Shown here in pieces: positions 40,408-50,058 of a DNA stretch of 64,000 nt. The position numbers and the translations under genes are program-made. The stretch comes from Aurantiochytrium sp. KH105. Taxonomy: Eukaryota; Sar; Bigyra; Thraustochytrida; Thraustochytriidae. Numbering within the stretch: position 1 is the first letter of the stretch; each line of letters begins with the position of its first letter. The DNA lies in NCBI GenBank assembly GCA_003116975.1, contig BGKB01000160.1, positions 94,511 through 158,510 of the forward strand, in the 5' to 3' direction. The notes under the pieces were generated by a model. The model saw nothing but the letters and a program-made list of their open reading frames with translations. It ran no database searches and had not been told where the DNA came from.

Positions 40408-40925
40408 ATTTTACATTTTTTTACATAAGCATTTACAACAAGCAAAACCCTAGATGAAACACTTGAGCTCCTCCATCGCGACCGTTCGAAAAAATGGTGG
40501 TCAGTATAAGCATGAGCCTTGCTTGGACAAGATGTAGTAGGTTCTCGGAGCGCCATGCGTCTTGCTCGAACGGGTTCTAGGCCTGTGTACTCCAACTCCA
40601 GGCAGTGTATAAATTTGGGGCCTCCTGGAGACCTTGAATCCGCGGGACGAAAACTCAATCTGCTGGGCGACCGCCACCACTGCAGTGCCGCGTGCCGCCT
40701 TACGACGGGGCCGGTTGCCGCGGCGTGGGGCACGGGTGGGGCGGCGCGAGAGCACTTCTCTTCCGGCCGCTCAAGGCTTCTGGAGTTTCGCGATAGATTA
40801 TCTACATAAACACCTCCACTGTCCTGACCCCATCGACCTCGTCGGTCGGGCAGGAGGTTTGGACGTCCTTGCGCGGGGAGATCCGACGCCTACGAGCGAG
40901 CGCGCTGCCGCCGCAATCTGCCGCG
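40408..40925. other. Intergenic region, ABC transporter / sterol glucosyltransferase
   Basis: This 518-bp stretch holds the ABC 3' flank and the promoter of the next gene. A TATAAA at 40608-40613 lies about 310 bp before the ATG. Nothing else is recognised. Confidence 0.5.
40608..40613 (+). promoter_or_regulatory. Possible TATA box for the PX-glucosyltransferase gene
   Basis: TATAAA followed by TTTGGGG lies 313 bp upstream of the ATG. It is plausible only if the leader is about 280 bases. Confidence 0.25.
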
Positions 40926-43900
40926 ATGGAAGCCAGAGGCGCGCGTGCGCGTCGTGGCGCCGTCGAACCGCTCAAATACGTGCTGCGATTAAGCGGGTTC
41001 GAGACCCTCAAGGACGAGGGCTACACGGTGTACTTTGTGCGCGTAGCCGTGGAAAGCAGCGAAGCAGCGCTCCGTGCCGGAGGTCAGCGGCTCTGGTACG
41101 TGCGGAAACGGTACCGAGACTTTTGGCAAGTGCAGCAAGCGATCATGCGACACCACGGAACCGCGCCGCAACTGCCAAGCAAAAAGTATTTCGGAAATCT
41201 GGAGCCCGAATTTGTCAAAGCTCGAGCGCATGGGCTTTCCGTTTTTCTCTGGGAGCTTGCATCCAGTCCCGCGCTTTGTGCGCTGCGTCCTGTACATGAA
41301 TTTCTTTGGTCAAACGTATGCGTGCCGCCAACGCGTAGCATGTTGCCAAGCACGCCCCTCCTCGGCAACAGCCCCGCGGGCGATCGCGCAACAAGCGATT
41401 CGATGGCAACCTTTAGCATGGAGGATGCTGATAATGGACAAACGCTTTTCCAGCTGGACGAAGGCTGCGTCTCGTTACCCTCGAGTCCCGCCCCGCAACC
41501 ACCAACTTCACCTCCCGCTCAAAGGAGTGAGGAAGACCTTGTGCGTCAGGCAGCCTCGGACATCGCCGATGTACAAGGGCGCATAATCTTGACGTCGTGT
41601 GAAGATTTACAACGCAGTTTTGCGCGCGAGGGTATCTATCTGCCAGAGGCAGACTTTGAAGAATCTGACGCCCCGGACAGCGATCCTGACGAAAGCGGCG
41701 TTATGGTCAAGGCTTGCTCAAGTTTCATGCCGGGAATTTACAAATGGTATGCGGGTCAGCCTGCTCTAGACCCTTCTTTGGACATGGCAGCGGACCGACG
41801 CGCTGTCCGAGCCGATACGGAGGACATGCGAGACCCACATCGACTGTACATAGGAGACCAGGTGCACCTGGGCGCGTCCGCTCCACGTAGTGGCGCGACG
41901 ACGCCAACCGCGGGCGCCCAGTCCCTCTTACCACGTCTGCGCTTTGTTATTATTGTTGTGGGGTCTCGCGGCGACGTTCAGCCGTACGTTGCACTTGGCA
42001 TGGCACTGCGGCGGCAAGGCCACTATGTTCGAATTGCTGCGCACGAGTGTTTCCGGGGTTTTGTGGGCGACGCCAATCTTGGCTTTGCGCCCTTGGCCGG
42101 TGATCCAAAGGAATTGTTGCGCATGGTGACAGAGAATAGCATGTTTTCATACTCTTTTGTCCGCGAGGGTGTGGCCTCACACCGAACATGGATTTCACAC
42201 ATTCTCGATGACGCCTGGGACGCATGTACGCTGCCGGAGCACGAGCTTCGTGATGGGCCCGAGAAGGGACCGCGTCCAGAGCGCGAACCTGTGCGGCCGT
42301 CGGTCGGCGAGGGTCCTGGAGTCGCATTTGCTGCACGCGAGTCAAGCTTTCGCGCCGATGTGGTCATGGCGAATCCGCCAGCATTTTCGGGCTGGCACAT
42401 TGCCGAAGCACTTGGCGTGCCCTTCTTTACGAGTTTCCCCATGCCTTGGTCTCGTACTACAGAGTTTCCCTCGCCCTTTACCAGCACCAGGGGCGAAAGC
42501 TCGAGCGGTAGACTGAACTGGATGTCGTACGGCGCCGTGGACCGTCTCATGTGGCTCGGCGCCGGCGACCTGATCAACCGATGGCGCGTACAGACACTGC
42601 GTCTTGCTCCAATTTGGACCATGTCTGCGCGCGGGCATCGTCTTGCGCACGATAACCGCACGCCTGTGCTGTATCCATGGAGTCCGCAGATGCTGCCCAA
42701 GCCCAAGGATTGGGGATCGCACATTTGTATTCCGGGTTACTGGTTTCTCGACGACGAAATGGCCAAAGAAAGCGTGCCGGCAGTATACGAACCTCCGGCC
42801 GAATTGCGCGACTTTTTGGCCCAGTCGCAAGACCCGCCAATCTTTATTGGATTTGGCTCGATCGTGGTCAAGGATCCGCGCAAGTTGTCGACTATCATTG
42901 CAGACACGCTTCGCGCAATGTCCAAGGCTCACCGCTTCATTGTACAGGCTGGTTGGGCCGACGTAAATGTAGGCGATTTGCTTGGGGCCTCGCAAGGGGA
43001 ACAGCGTGTGCTGCAGATTGGGGCCGCGCCGCATCGTTGGCTTTTTGAGCGCTGCAAGTGCGTGATTCACCACGGCGGGGCGGGGACCACGGCAGAGGGT
43101 CTCCGCGCGGGCAAACCGACGGTGGTGGTCCCCTTTTTCGGAGACCAGTTCTTTTGGGCTCGCCAAGTGGATGCCGTGCGCGTGGGCGTGCGTCTACCCT
43201 ACACGCAGCTCACGGCGAAGCGGCTCTGCGTGGCCATCGAAAAGGCGCTCGGCGCCGGCATGCGTATGCGCGCGCAAGTCCTTGCTGCATCCATTGCCCG
43301 CGAAAACGGGACGGAGACGGCCATCGCCTTTATTGAGCAGCGTTTGCTGCGCATGGAAGGCGTGCGGGGCATGGAAATCATTGTGCGGCATCCTGGCGAG
43401 CAAGCACGGGAGGATCGCGTGGCGCGCAGTCAAGCGTTGAGCAAGGTCGCCGGTGGTTTTGGCGAGGAGCTGGCGACCATTGCGCAAGATGAAGATACCA
43501 AGTGGACGCAGCGCTACATTGAAGAAAGCGATTACTGGCGGTTCTGGCCCTATGTCGAAATGACGGACAAGGCTGCGGAGCGCAAGACACCAGCTCCACT
43601 GCGCGCGATAAATTCGATAGGGCGGCAAATCAAGGTGGCTGGCTCTGCTATTCGAGACACGGTGGGAACGCGCAACAAGATGTCCTTGCAGCCGCCCGGT
43701 GTGGAGCTTCAAGAAAGGCCGAAAAGGGCCGAGGATCAGATCAAGGAGGCGTCGCCATTCGAGAATTCTGCATCGGAGAAGGATCGGTCCCCGACTCTGC
43801 TGAAGCGACGAATGCCCTCGACGTCGTTTGCCTCGCGCATTCCGCCAGGGCATACGCACTATTCCTGGCGTCGCGGACCTACGACGATGCTTGGGCACAC

Positions 43901-43931
43901 AGCGTATTCTGCTGGCGCGGAATTCATCTAG
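40926..43931 (+). CDS. PX-domain UDP-glucose:sterol glucosyltransferase (UGT80/Atg26-like)
   Basis: This is a 1001-residue protein starting at ATG 40926 (MEARGARARR); the frame upstream begins at a TTG. Residues ~15-135 are a PX phosphoinositide-binding domain (YTVYFVRV, then RKRYRDFWQV and LPSKKYFG). An acidic, Pro/Ser-rich linker follows. The GT1/GT28-type fold starts at ~340 with GSRGDVQPYVALG. It continues through a central domain with FFTSFPMPW and FGSIVVKDP, and ends with the UDP-sugar site IHHGGAGTTAEGLRAGKPTVVVPFFGDQ, split here only by normal residues, near 713-740. The last ~250 residues are helical and basic. Family members add glucose to membrane sterols. Yeast Atg26 uses GRAM and PH domains for membrane targeting, and here a PX domain would serve. 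It directly follows the ABC transporter on the same strand. Confidence 0.93.
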   Translation: MEARGARARRGAVEPLKYVLRLSGFETLKDEGYTVYFVRVAVESSEAALRAGGQRLWYVRKRYRDFWQVQQAIMRHHGTAPQLPSKKYFGNLEPEFVKARAHGLSVFLWELASSPALCALRPVHEFLWSNVCVPPTRSMLPSTPLLGNSPAGDRATSDSMATFSMEDADNGQTLFQLDEGCVSLPSSPAPQPPTSPPAQRSEEDLVRQAASDIADVQGRIILTSCEDLQRSFAREGIYLPEADFEESDAPDSDPDESGVMVKACSSFMPGIYKWYAGQPALDPSLDMAADRRAVRADTEDMRDPHRLYIGDQVHLGASAPRSGATTPTAGAQSLLPRLRFVIIVVGSRGDVQPYVALGMALRRQGHYVRIAAHECFRGFVGDANLGFAPLAGDPKELLRMVTENSMFSYSFVREGVASHRTWISHILDDAWDACTLPEHELRDGPEKGPRPEREPVRPSVGEGPGVAFAARESSFRADVVMANPPAFSGWHIAEALGVPFFTSFPMPWSRTTEFPSPFTSTRGESSSGRLNWMSYGAVDRLMWLGAGDLINRWRVQTLRLAPIWTMSARGHRLAHDNRTPVLYPWSPQMLPKPKDWGSHICIPGYWFLDDEMAKESVPAVYEPPAELRDFLAQSQDPPIFIGFGSIVVKDPRKLSTIIADTLRAMSKAHRFIVQAGWADVNVGDLLGASQGEQRVLQIGAAPHRWLFERCKCVIHHGGAGTTAEGLRAGKPTVVVPFFGDQFFWARQVDAVRVGVRLPYTQLTAKRLCVAIEKALGAGMRMRAQVLAASIARENGTETAIAFIEQRLLRMEGVRGMEIIVRHPGEQAREDRVARSQALSKVAGGFGEELATIAQDEDTKWTQRYIEESDYWRFWPYVEMTDKAAERKTPAPLRAINSIGRQIKVAGSAIRDTVGTRNKMSLQPPGVELQERPKRAEDQIKEASPFENSASEKDRSPTLLKRRMPSTSFASRIPPGHTHYSWRRGPTTMLGHTAYSAGAEFI

Positions 43932-45309
43932 ACTGGCATTTCTCTTGGCCTCGTCTGTAAGAAGGTTACTATTATTTAGATCACGAGTGAGAAAGCGAAG
44001 TTAGTCGATCTTTGTTCGTTTTCCTCTTTCTTTCTCCTTTCAATCGATATTATCTTTGCGCGAAGCATCGACGTGTGTAAGGCTTTCCCGGTTTCCGTAT
44101 TGAAGACAAGCCAACGGCAGATTGCGTGGGCCCGTCTCTGTAGCCCCGGGTGGAATTTAGCTATGCGCTTCGACGTAGGGTCTCCTCGGGTGTGTAAAAA
44201 AAGCCCAAGGAGCCTGAATTTGAAGCAAGAAACGTCGCGCCCAAAGACGGCATTTTCGCCTGCTGCGATGTATACGTACCTTCCGCGCGTCATGCGAGAA
44301 CAAAACCATCATGACATTAATTCCTCGAGGGCTCCCTTGCGCGCGGACGTGCGGGCTCTTTGCCTGTACAGAGTTCAAGAAGAAGAGGATTTGCTGGCCT
44401 GTCTGCGCTGGCCTGATCCATCTCCTTTCTCCTCGTGGCCACTCATTTTTACGATCTCGCTTCCAGACTTATCGGCGGTGGCTGCCGCTGATGTAGTAGC
44501 GGCGCCTGCATCGATCTCTCGCGCAGCCGCTGCTGTAAGCTCTTGCCTGCCTAGCAGCGAGCCTCGGCTCAGCCAGCTGCAGCAAGCTGTCGCGCAAGTC
44601 GTCCCCTTCAACTCCTCCTCGTGCGTGGACGGACATCTCCATCGTGGCATGGCATGAACGACATGGTATGGAGCAAGATACCACCCCACATGCACCCAAG
44701 GCTCGCTCGCGTCGCATGAATCGGCGCCATCCCTGCAGCGCGCGAGGCCGGCCGGGCGGGCGGGCGCGCGGGGGCCGGTCGCCCGTGCGGCCGCGCGCAG
44801 AGTCGGGACGCGCGTCCCTCGCGAGGGCGGCGGCGGCGCTGAGCGCGGCCCTCGCTCCGGGTCTGGCTCTGGGGCCCGGGCTGAAAGACGCCGGCTTTCG
44901 CCGGATTCGGGGGCCCCGGAGGCACCCGATGCGGGACAGATCCGGACGCGGCGCACACCTTTTCGGCCGGGCGGGGACTGACACAGAGAGCAAGATAGAG
45001 AGATCGACGCGGGCGAGGACGCCGCGGAGAAGCTTGCTCCGGACGAAGAAGGAGGAGAAGGCGCAGAGCAGCAGCAGCAGCGGCAGCAGCAGAAGCGGCA
45101 GCAGAACCCGAACGAGCAGGCGAGCGAAGACAAGACCTCGCGCGCAGCACACCAGCCAGCAAGCGGCCTTGCAGACACGAAGAGGGGACGCGCGCCACAT
45201 CGAGAGCGACCCGCAAGCAAGACTCTCGGACGCACGTCACGGGCTTGCAGAGCAAAGCAGAGCAGCAGCAGCAGCAGCTGGCAGCAGCAGCAGCAGCGCG
45301 AGCGAGGAA
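43932..45309. other. Intergenic region upstream of the coiled-coil/PG-motif gene
   Basis: The first ~700 bp are AT-richer 3' flank. The rest is GC-rich with many AGC/CAG triplets (45070-45110 and 45255-45300). An open frame in phase with the next gene extends back to a GTG at 44644, but its translation is Arg/Pro/Gly low complexity and is not accepted as coding. Confidence 0.45.
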
Positions 45310-46179
45310 ATGGTGCTCATTGTGCGAGGCCCGGCGCGGCCGAGACCGAGACCGGTGATGACGGGTCTCTTGGTGGGCGGCGCCGTAGCCCGCGGGCGAC
45401 AGAACCGCAGACAGCAAGCCCAGATGCAGCACGAGGTCCAGGCTGCCAATGAGCGCGCGGCGCAGGCTCAAATGCAAGCAGAGCTCGCGAGAAAGGACGT
45501 CGAGCACCAGCGCGAAATGCAAAAGGAGCAGCAAAGGAATCAACAACGGGCGCAGGCTGTGGCGACGAACGAAATGCGATCTGTAACGGTGACCATCCCG
45601 CAGGGTGTTTACGGCGGAAGTGCCTTTAGCATTAGCTACGAGGGCCAGACCTTCCGGGTGACGTGCCCGCAAGGCATGGGGCCTGGGGATCGTCTCACTG
45701 TGCAGGTTCCTGCCCCACAGCCTGCCGTTGCAGTTGCCGAAGCCGCGCCGCCCGTGGCAGCACCTGTGACTGCACAAATGGCCGCGCCTGTGGACCGTGG
45801 AAGCGGACGCGATCTCTTTCGCAGCGCGATGGTAGAAAGCTTTCCGCCCGCAGCAGCTGCCGCTGTCAGTGGTGACAGTAGCTTCCCGGAGTCGGTCGAG
45901 TTGGTCCTGACTTCGGACCACTTTGTGGATGAGGCTCAAATGAAACAATTTGGCATTATCAGCGTCGCAAAAGGAACACGCGTGACCTTGCTGGAGGGCG
46001 ACCTTGTCGGGGGGCTCGGAGGCGCCTACAAGGACTACATTCGTGTCTCTGTGCCGAGCCAGGGCGGTCGCGACGGTCTCATTAGCCGTCTCATCGTCAA
46101 GATGGCGCCCTCGGCCGCAGGCCCACCTCCTGCGGCATTTGCGCCGCCGCCGCCTCCTCCTGCTCTCCACGCACCGTAA
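45310..46179 (+). CDS. Coiled-coil protein with VxxPxGxxxG motifs
   Basis: This is a 289-residue protein with the start at ATG 45310 (MVLIVRGPARPR). Residues 16-30 are a short Gly-rich hydrophobic stretch (MTGLLVGGAVARG). Residues ~32-88 are a Gln/Glu/Arg coiled coil. Residues 91-134 contain two tandem units, VTIPQGVYGGSAFSI and VTCPQGMGPGDRLTV. This type of 'VxxPxGxxxGxxxxV' element recurs in many stramenopile and dinoflagellate proteins and is of unclear function. A Pro/Ala linker follows. Residues ~190-265 form a beta-rich domain (VLTSDHFVDEAQ ... GTRVTLLEGDLVGG ... KDYIRVSVPS ... ISRLIVKM), perhaps SH3-like. The end is Pro-rich. No specific function can be given. The start is uncertain because the frame remains open upstream. 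Confidence 0.65.
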   Translation: MVLIVRGPARPRPRPVMTGLLVGGAVARGRQNRRQQAQMQHEVQAANERAAQAQMQAELARKDVEHQREMQKEQQRNQQRAQAVATNEMRSVTVTIPQGVYGGSAFSISYEGQTFRVTCPQGMGPGDRLTVQVPAPQPAVAVAEAAPPVAAPVTAQMAAPVDRGSGRDLFRSAMVESFPPAAAAAVSGDSSFPESVELVLTSDHFVDEAQMKQFGIISVAKGTRVTLLEGDLVGGLGGAYKDYIRVSVPSQGGRDGLISRLIVKMAPSAAGPPPAAFAPPPPPPALHAP

Positions 46180-47975
46180 GGTTCGATCATGTTCGCCCGC
46201 GTGGCAGCCAATGCACGCGTATCTCTGGTAGCAACGCGTCCGCGTCCCCAGCCAGTGGAAGCTTTGCGTTCACAAGTTAAGGGTGGAGGAGAGTTCTGAC
46301 TCGTGGGTCAATTTCTCCGTTGCTGACGACTCCGAGAGCTCCCTTTGTCACTCATGGCTAACGAACAACCAAGTGACTTCTTTTTGTACTACAATCGACT
46401 ACGAGGAGATGCAAGACCTGCCATGGCCGACAGACATCACGGCAAGGCGAACCACAGGAACCATGGACTGGTGGGTAATATTCCTTGTTCAGTGGTGGCA
46501 TGCACGTCGTTTGCGAGAGGACGAATCAAATAATCATTTGCCACTTTGACGAACAGTACCAGTCAACCAAGGGTCTTCCATTACCTTTTTTCCTTCATTC
46601 AAGAAAACAACTTTTTTATCTAATGACTCACTCCCATTTTCTTTCCAAGAGCAAGTGCAACGGTCAGAGAATCGAAATTCATCTAGCTGGCCGTCTACGA
46701 GCTGCTACCAGTGATGGCTTCAGCGTGACAAGCCTCTCGAGTCAAGTTTGATCATTTTGGTGGCCAAGAAAGGACGTCTCGCTCTTTGAAAAAATCAGCC
46801 ATGCGCCACTCTTTTGCTTGAGACGGCCAGGCTGCATGTCTGCCTGTTAGTGGCCGATGGCAGGATCTCTCTCTTTCTCTCTCTCCACGGCCTGCAACAA
46901 CCCAGGCAAGCATCCTTGGTCTCCTGGAACGCGTGCCACTTTGCGCTCTCGGCATCTCTCTTCGTCTCCCAGCATCACCTGGCTGGCCATGGCTGCCGCC
47001 ATGGCCAGAGTCGGCCGTCCGCACCGCGCCGCGCTGCGCTGCGCCGAGGCCTGCGAGCGCCTCCGCGCCGCGTCGCCCGCGCCGCGTCGCCCGGCCAGCC
47101 ATGGAGCCAAGGCTGGTCGCGCGCGCGGCGCGGAGGCGGCCTCGCGGGGTTTAGCCTGCCCATTCTCCGCGCGGATATTCCGCCGGCCCCGGCCAGACTG
47201 CACGTCGCACTTGCGTCCGTGCACACACGCGCGCTCGGTCTCTTCGCGCCGGGACAATCTCGCCACACCGGCCATGGCCGCCGCGCTGCACTGGCGATCT
47301 ACTCTGGACGACCTGCCTTGGCTGCTGCTGGCTGGCGGTCTTGCTCGAAGCGGCAGAGGTGTCGGAATTGTTGCTGTTGCTGCTGCTGGTGCTGCTGCTG
47401 CGACGATTCGTGGCAGCGAGGACGCGAGTCTTCTTGGCGCTTGGCGGATCAACTCGAGACGGGATAAGGTGACGGTGGTGGCCTGCGACCATCATGGCGT
47501 GGCTCTGAAGTCTAGCATCCACCATGGCCAGCGGTGGTGGCAAGCAGCCAAGCGCTACAGACAAGATGACGATTGCCCTTGTTTGCCGGACATTTAGAAG
47601 ACGCTGCAAGGGCTCGTGCGCGGAACGAGGCCTTGCAGGAAGCGGCGTCGAGCTGCTGGCTGCTGGCTGAGCTGCGACCATCGCAAGGTCGCTAGTGGCT
47701 AGCTGGCTGTTGATAGTTGGTCGTTCGTTCGGTTGGTTGATGGTGGCCAAACTAGCGTCATCATTGGCGACATCGTCATCGCTGCTGCTGCTGCTGCAAC
47801 GTCAATGGTCTCTGAGATTTGGTAGTTGGCCAAAACTACCATACATTGACGATTGCCAAGCGCCGTGCGCTTTGTTGGTCGCTTTCTCACTTCCTGCAGC
47901 TACGTTCGGAGACCGAGCTCCGGGCAATTCGCCTTTCGCCTCCCTGAGCGTCCCCGTCGTGGTGCTGGCCGCCGC

Positions 47976-48025
47976 TGCCATGCCATGCCATGCCATGCCA
48001 CGCCATGCCATGCCATGCCATGCCA
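47976..48025 (+). repeat. (TGCCA)n pentanucleotide array
   Basis: There are ten consecutive 5-bp units, one changed to CGCCA. Other GGCNN pentamer arrays lie near 12550, 12795, 16540 and 63118. Confidence 0.95.
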
Positions 48026-48527
48026 ATCTCGTCCACATCCTCCCCATCGCTCGCTCCCTCCTTCCTCCGCGGCTTTCGACCTAGCTCGCTCCCCCAAGCT
48101 ACAGCTAGGCCTGGCAGCCGGCTAGCTTCCCCCCCGGGCTGCCTGGCACACCAATCTATCTAGCGCCCCCAAAAGTCCACCCACCATCCGGTGGCGGCGG
48201 CCGCCCCCGGTCGACGTTTCCCGGCCTCCCAGCCGCGTCCTCCCGCGCCTCACCGGCCGGCCTCCTTTCTTCTTGCTTGCTCGCTCTCCTTCTTTCCTTC
48301 TTCCCGCTGCGCGTCCTCCCGCGGGCCTGGTCCCGGGCGGCCGCGCGGAGTTTAGTTTCGCCGCGTCCATTCCTTTGCCCTCTCTCCTTCCTCTCGATCT
48401 CCTCTCTTTGCCGCTTCTCCAACGCTAAGGGACCAACGCCGCTCTCACGCGTCGCTGCCGCCGGCCGCCTGCGCCTCGCGCGGGCGCCTCGGAGCGCGGG
48501 GAAAAGGAAAGGCACGGGAGGCGCTTC

Positions 48528-48528
<1 letters not shown>

Positions 48529-48560
<32 letters not shown>
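48529..48560 (+). repeat. (CAG)n trinucleotide run
   Basis: About eleven AGC/CAG units lie in the leader region of the HIG1 gene. Confidence 0.9.
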
Positions 48561-48562
<2 letters not shown>

Positions 48563-48791
48563 TCGCGGAGCGGGAGAAGGAAAAGACGAAGAAGTCCAGG
48601 GGCGGCAGCGGAGGCAGCCAGCCGTCCTGGTTCAGGAGGCTGCGTGCGCTGCCTGCGGGGCGATTTCTCCGAGGCCAGCTGGCTGGCCAGGTCTCCGGGC
48701 CCGACCCAGCGGCCCGGGCCGCGGCGGTGCGGCTCAGGCTGAGGCAAACCGCAAACGCAGAAGCGATCGAAAGCAAACAAAGCAAGCGAAC

Positions 48792-48817
48792 AGCAAGCAA
48801 GCAAGCAAGCAAGCGAG
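48792..48817 (+). repeat. (AAGC)n microsatellite
   Basis: Six AAGC-type units lie about 60-85 bp upstream of the HIG1 gene ATG. Confidence 0.9.
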
Positions 48818-48875
48818 GAAGAGGTGAAGCCGCGCGCGAGCGGGAGAGAGCAAGAGCAACAGCGAGGCAGAGACC

Positions 48876-49439
48876 ATGCGTGGAGATGGCATCTTCGAGA
48901 GCCAGATCGCGGCTGACGCGATCAAGAACTTGACGCCGGCGGAGCGCAAGAAGAACGTCGAGTGGATCTCGCTCAAGGCGGGCATGAAGACCTTCGGCAT
49001 TGCCGGCGCCATCTCGGTGCCCACCACCCTTGCCCTTCTCAAGTTCTCGCCATGGTTCCGCAAGAGCACCGGCGTCTCGGGACGCGTCGCCACGGCCTTC
49101 ATCCCCCCGGTCTTCGCCTTTGCCTTCGTCTCGGAGCAGACCGCATCCCGCCTCGCACACCCGGAGGCCTACGAGTCCTACGTCTCCGCGAACCCCAACG
49201 CCCACATGCCTCTTTCGGAGCGCGTCATGAACATGGTCGACAAGAACCCCGTAGGCTTCCTCGCCGCCGTCGGTGTCCCCGTGGTTGGTGGCATCTTTAT
49301 TGCCAAGGGCCGTGACCCGTCTCTTACGCTTTCTCAGCGCATCATGCACACTCGTGTCATGGGCCAGGCCTCGGTCCTTGCCATTCTTTCTGGCGTTGCT
49401 CTCTACCACGCCTTCAACGACGAGCCCCACCGCCATTAA
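48876..49439 (+). CDS. HIG1-domain mitochondrial membrane protein (RCF1/HIGD-like)
   Basis: This is a 187-residue protein from an ATG in good context (GAGACCATGCG). The N-terminal half has two hydrophobic segments (around ISVPTTLALL and ATAFIPPVFAFAFV). The C-terminal ~65 residues form a HIG1 domain: KNPVGFLAAVGVPVVGGIFI, a basic loop KGRDPSLTLSQRIMHTRVMGQ with the family's conserved 'Q..M..RV..Q' pattern, and a second helix SVLAILSGVALY. HIG1 proteins are inner-membrane factors that support cytochrome c oxidase and respiratory supercomplexes. The extra N-terminal half is longer than in animal HIGD1 and closer in size to fungal RCF1. No typical cleavable presequence is evident. The gene converges with the EF-hand gene. 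Confidence 0.88.
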   Translation: MRGDGIFESQIAADAIKNLTPAERKKNVEWISLKAGMKTFGIAGAISVPTTLALLKFSPWFRKSTGVSGRVATAFIPPVFAFAFVSEQTASRLAHPEAYESYVSANPNAHMPLSERVMNMVDKNPVGFLAAVGVPVVGGIFIAKGRDPSLTLSQRIMHTRVMGQASVLAILSGVALYHAFNDEPHRH

Positions 49440-50058
49440 GATGGATGGTCGAATGCGATAATGAAAAAGGACAAATGGATGCTTGGATGAAAGATTTCCG
49501 TTCGTTCGTTCGTTCGTTCAATCCTTCATTCCTTCATTCCTTCATTCCTTCATCAGGAGTTGTCCCGCCGAGACATTCGCGCTTGCTTACTTTTCCTAAG
49601 CAAATGTGCCTCATGAATAACACGGAGTTCGCTGAGGCCGACTTCGAAAGAAAAACAAAAAAACAAGAAAAAGATGAAAAAGCCAACCCTCGTACTTTTC
49701 ATCTCGCCGCGGCTCGCTTTTTTCCAAAGGCGGTCGCTCGATTGAAAAGAAAGAAAAAACAGGATACCAATTGATTGGGCCGTGGGGGCCCTCTTCTCTT
49801 TCCCGCGAGCAGGAATGTGCTTTGTACCCTTCCCGACGAGTTTTCTTCCTAAGATAACAAATGCTGAAAGAATCTTGGATTCACAACTTTGTCGGGCACT
49901 GACGACCAGAACCATAAAAAAAAAAAGCGAAAACACAAAAAGATAAAATGGATAAAACTTTTGTGATCATTCTCCCTTCCATGCATGATTATCTTCTCCT
50001 GGCACATGCATGTCTATCTTCTCCTGGCACCTCTCCTCAGCTCTTCTTGTTTTGGAGC
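49440..50058. other. Convergent 3' intergenic region
   Basis: This AT-rich stretch between HIG1 and the EF-hand gene has TTCG and CATTCCTT repeats at about 49501-49553 and a 25-bp imperfect tandem duplication at 49981-50030. No gene is seen. Confidence 0.55.
49981..50030 (+). repeat. 25-bp tandem duplication (2 copies, 2 mismatches)
   Basis: Copies at 49981-50005 and 50006-50030 share ATGCATG followed by TATCTTCTCCTGGCAC and differ at two neighbouring bases. They lie just past the stop of the EF-hand gene. Confidence 0.9.

Larger units (their letters stand above)
46180..48875. other. 2.7-kb intergenic region without a supported gene
   Basis: This holds the 3' flank of the PG-motif gene (to ~46800), then GC-rich DNA with CTG-rich (47330-47400), TGCCA (47976-48025), CAG (48529-48560) and AAGC (48792-48817) repeats before the HIG1 gene. 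Frames on both strands are low complexity. No homology is recognised. Confidence 0.5.

Noticed and set aside
44644..45309. N-terminal extension of the PG-motif protein from a GTG codon
   Set aside because: It is low-complexity Arg/Pro/Gly/Ser, has no good ATG context and no similarity to a targeting or folded domain. ATG 45310 is preferred.
44608..46170. 520-codon open frame antisense to the coiled-coil/PG-motif gene
   Set aside because: Its translation is Arg/Ala/Leu low complexity and mirrors the sense gene. GC-rich codon bias leaves the opposite strand open.
48156..49436. 426-codon open frame antisense to the HIG1 gene
   Set aside because: It covers the HIG1 gene on the other strand and extends into repeats. 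No recognisable domain; the sense frame is clearly the real one.
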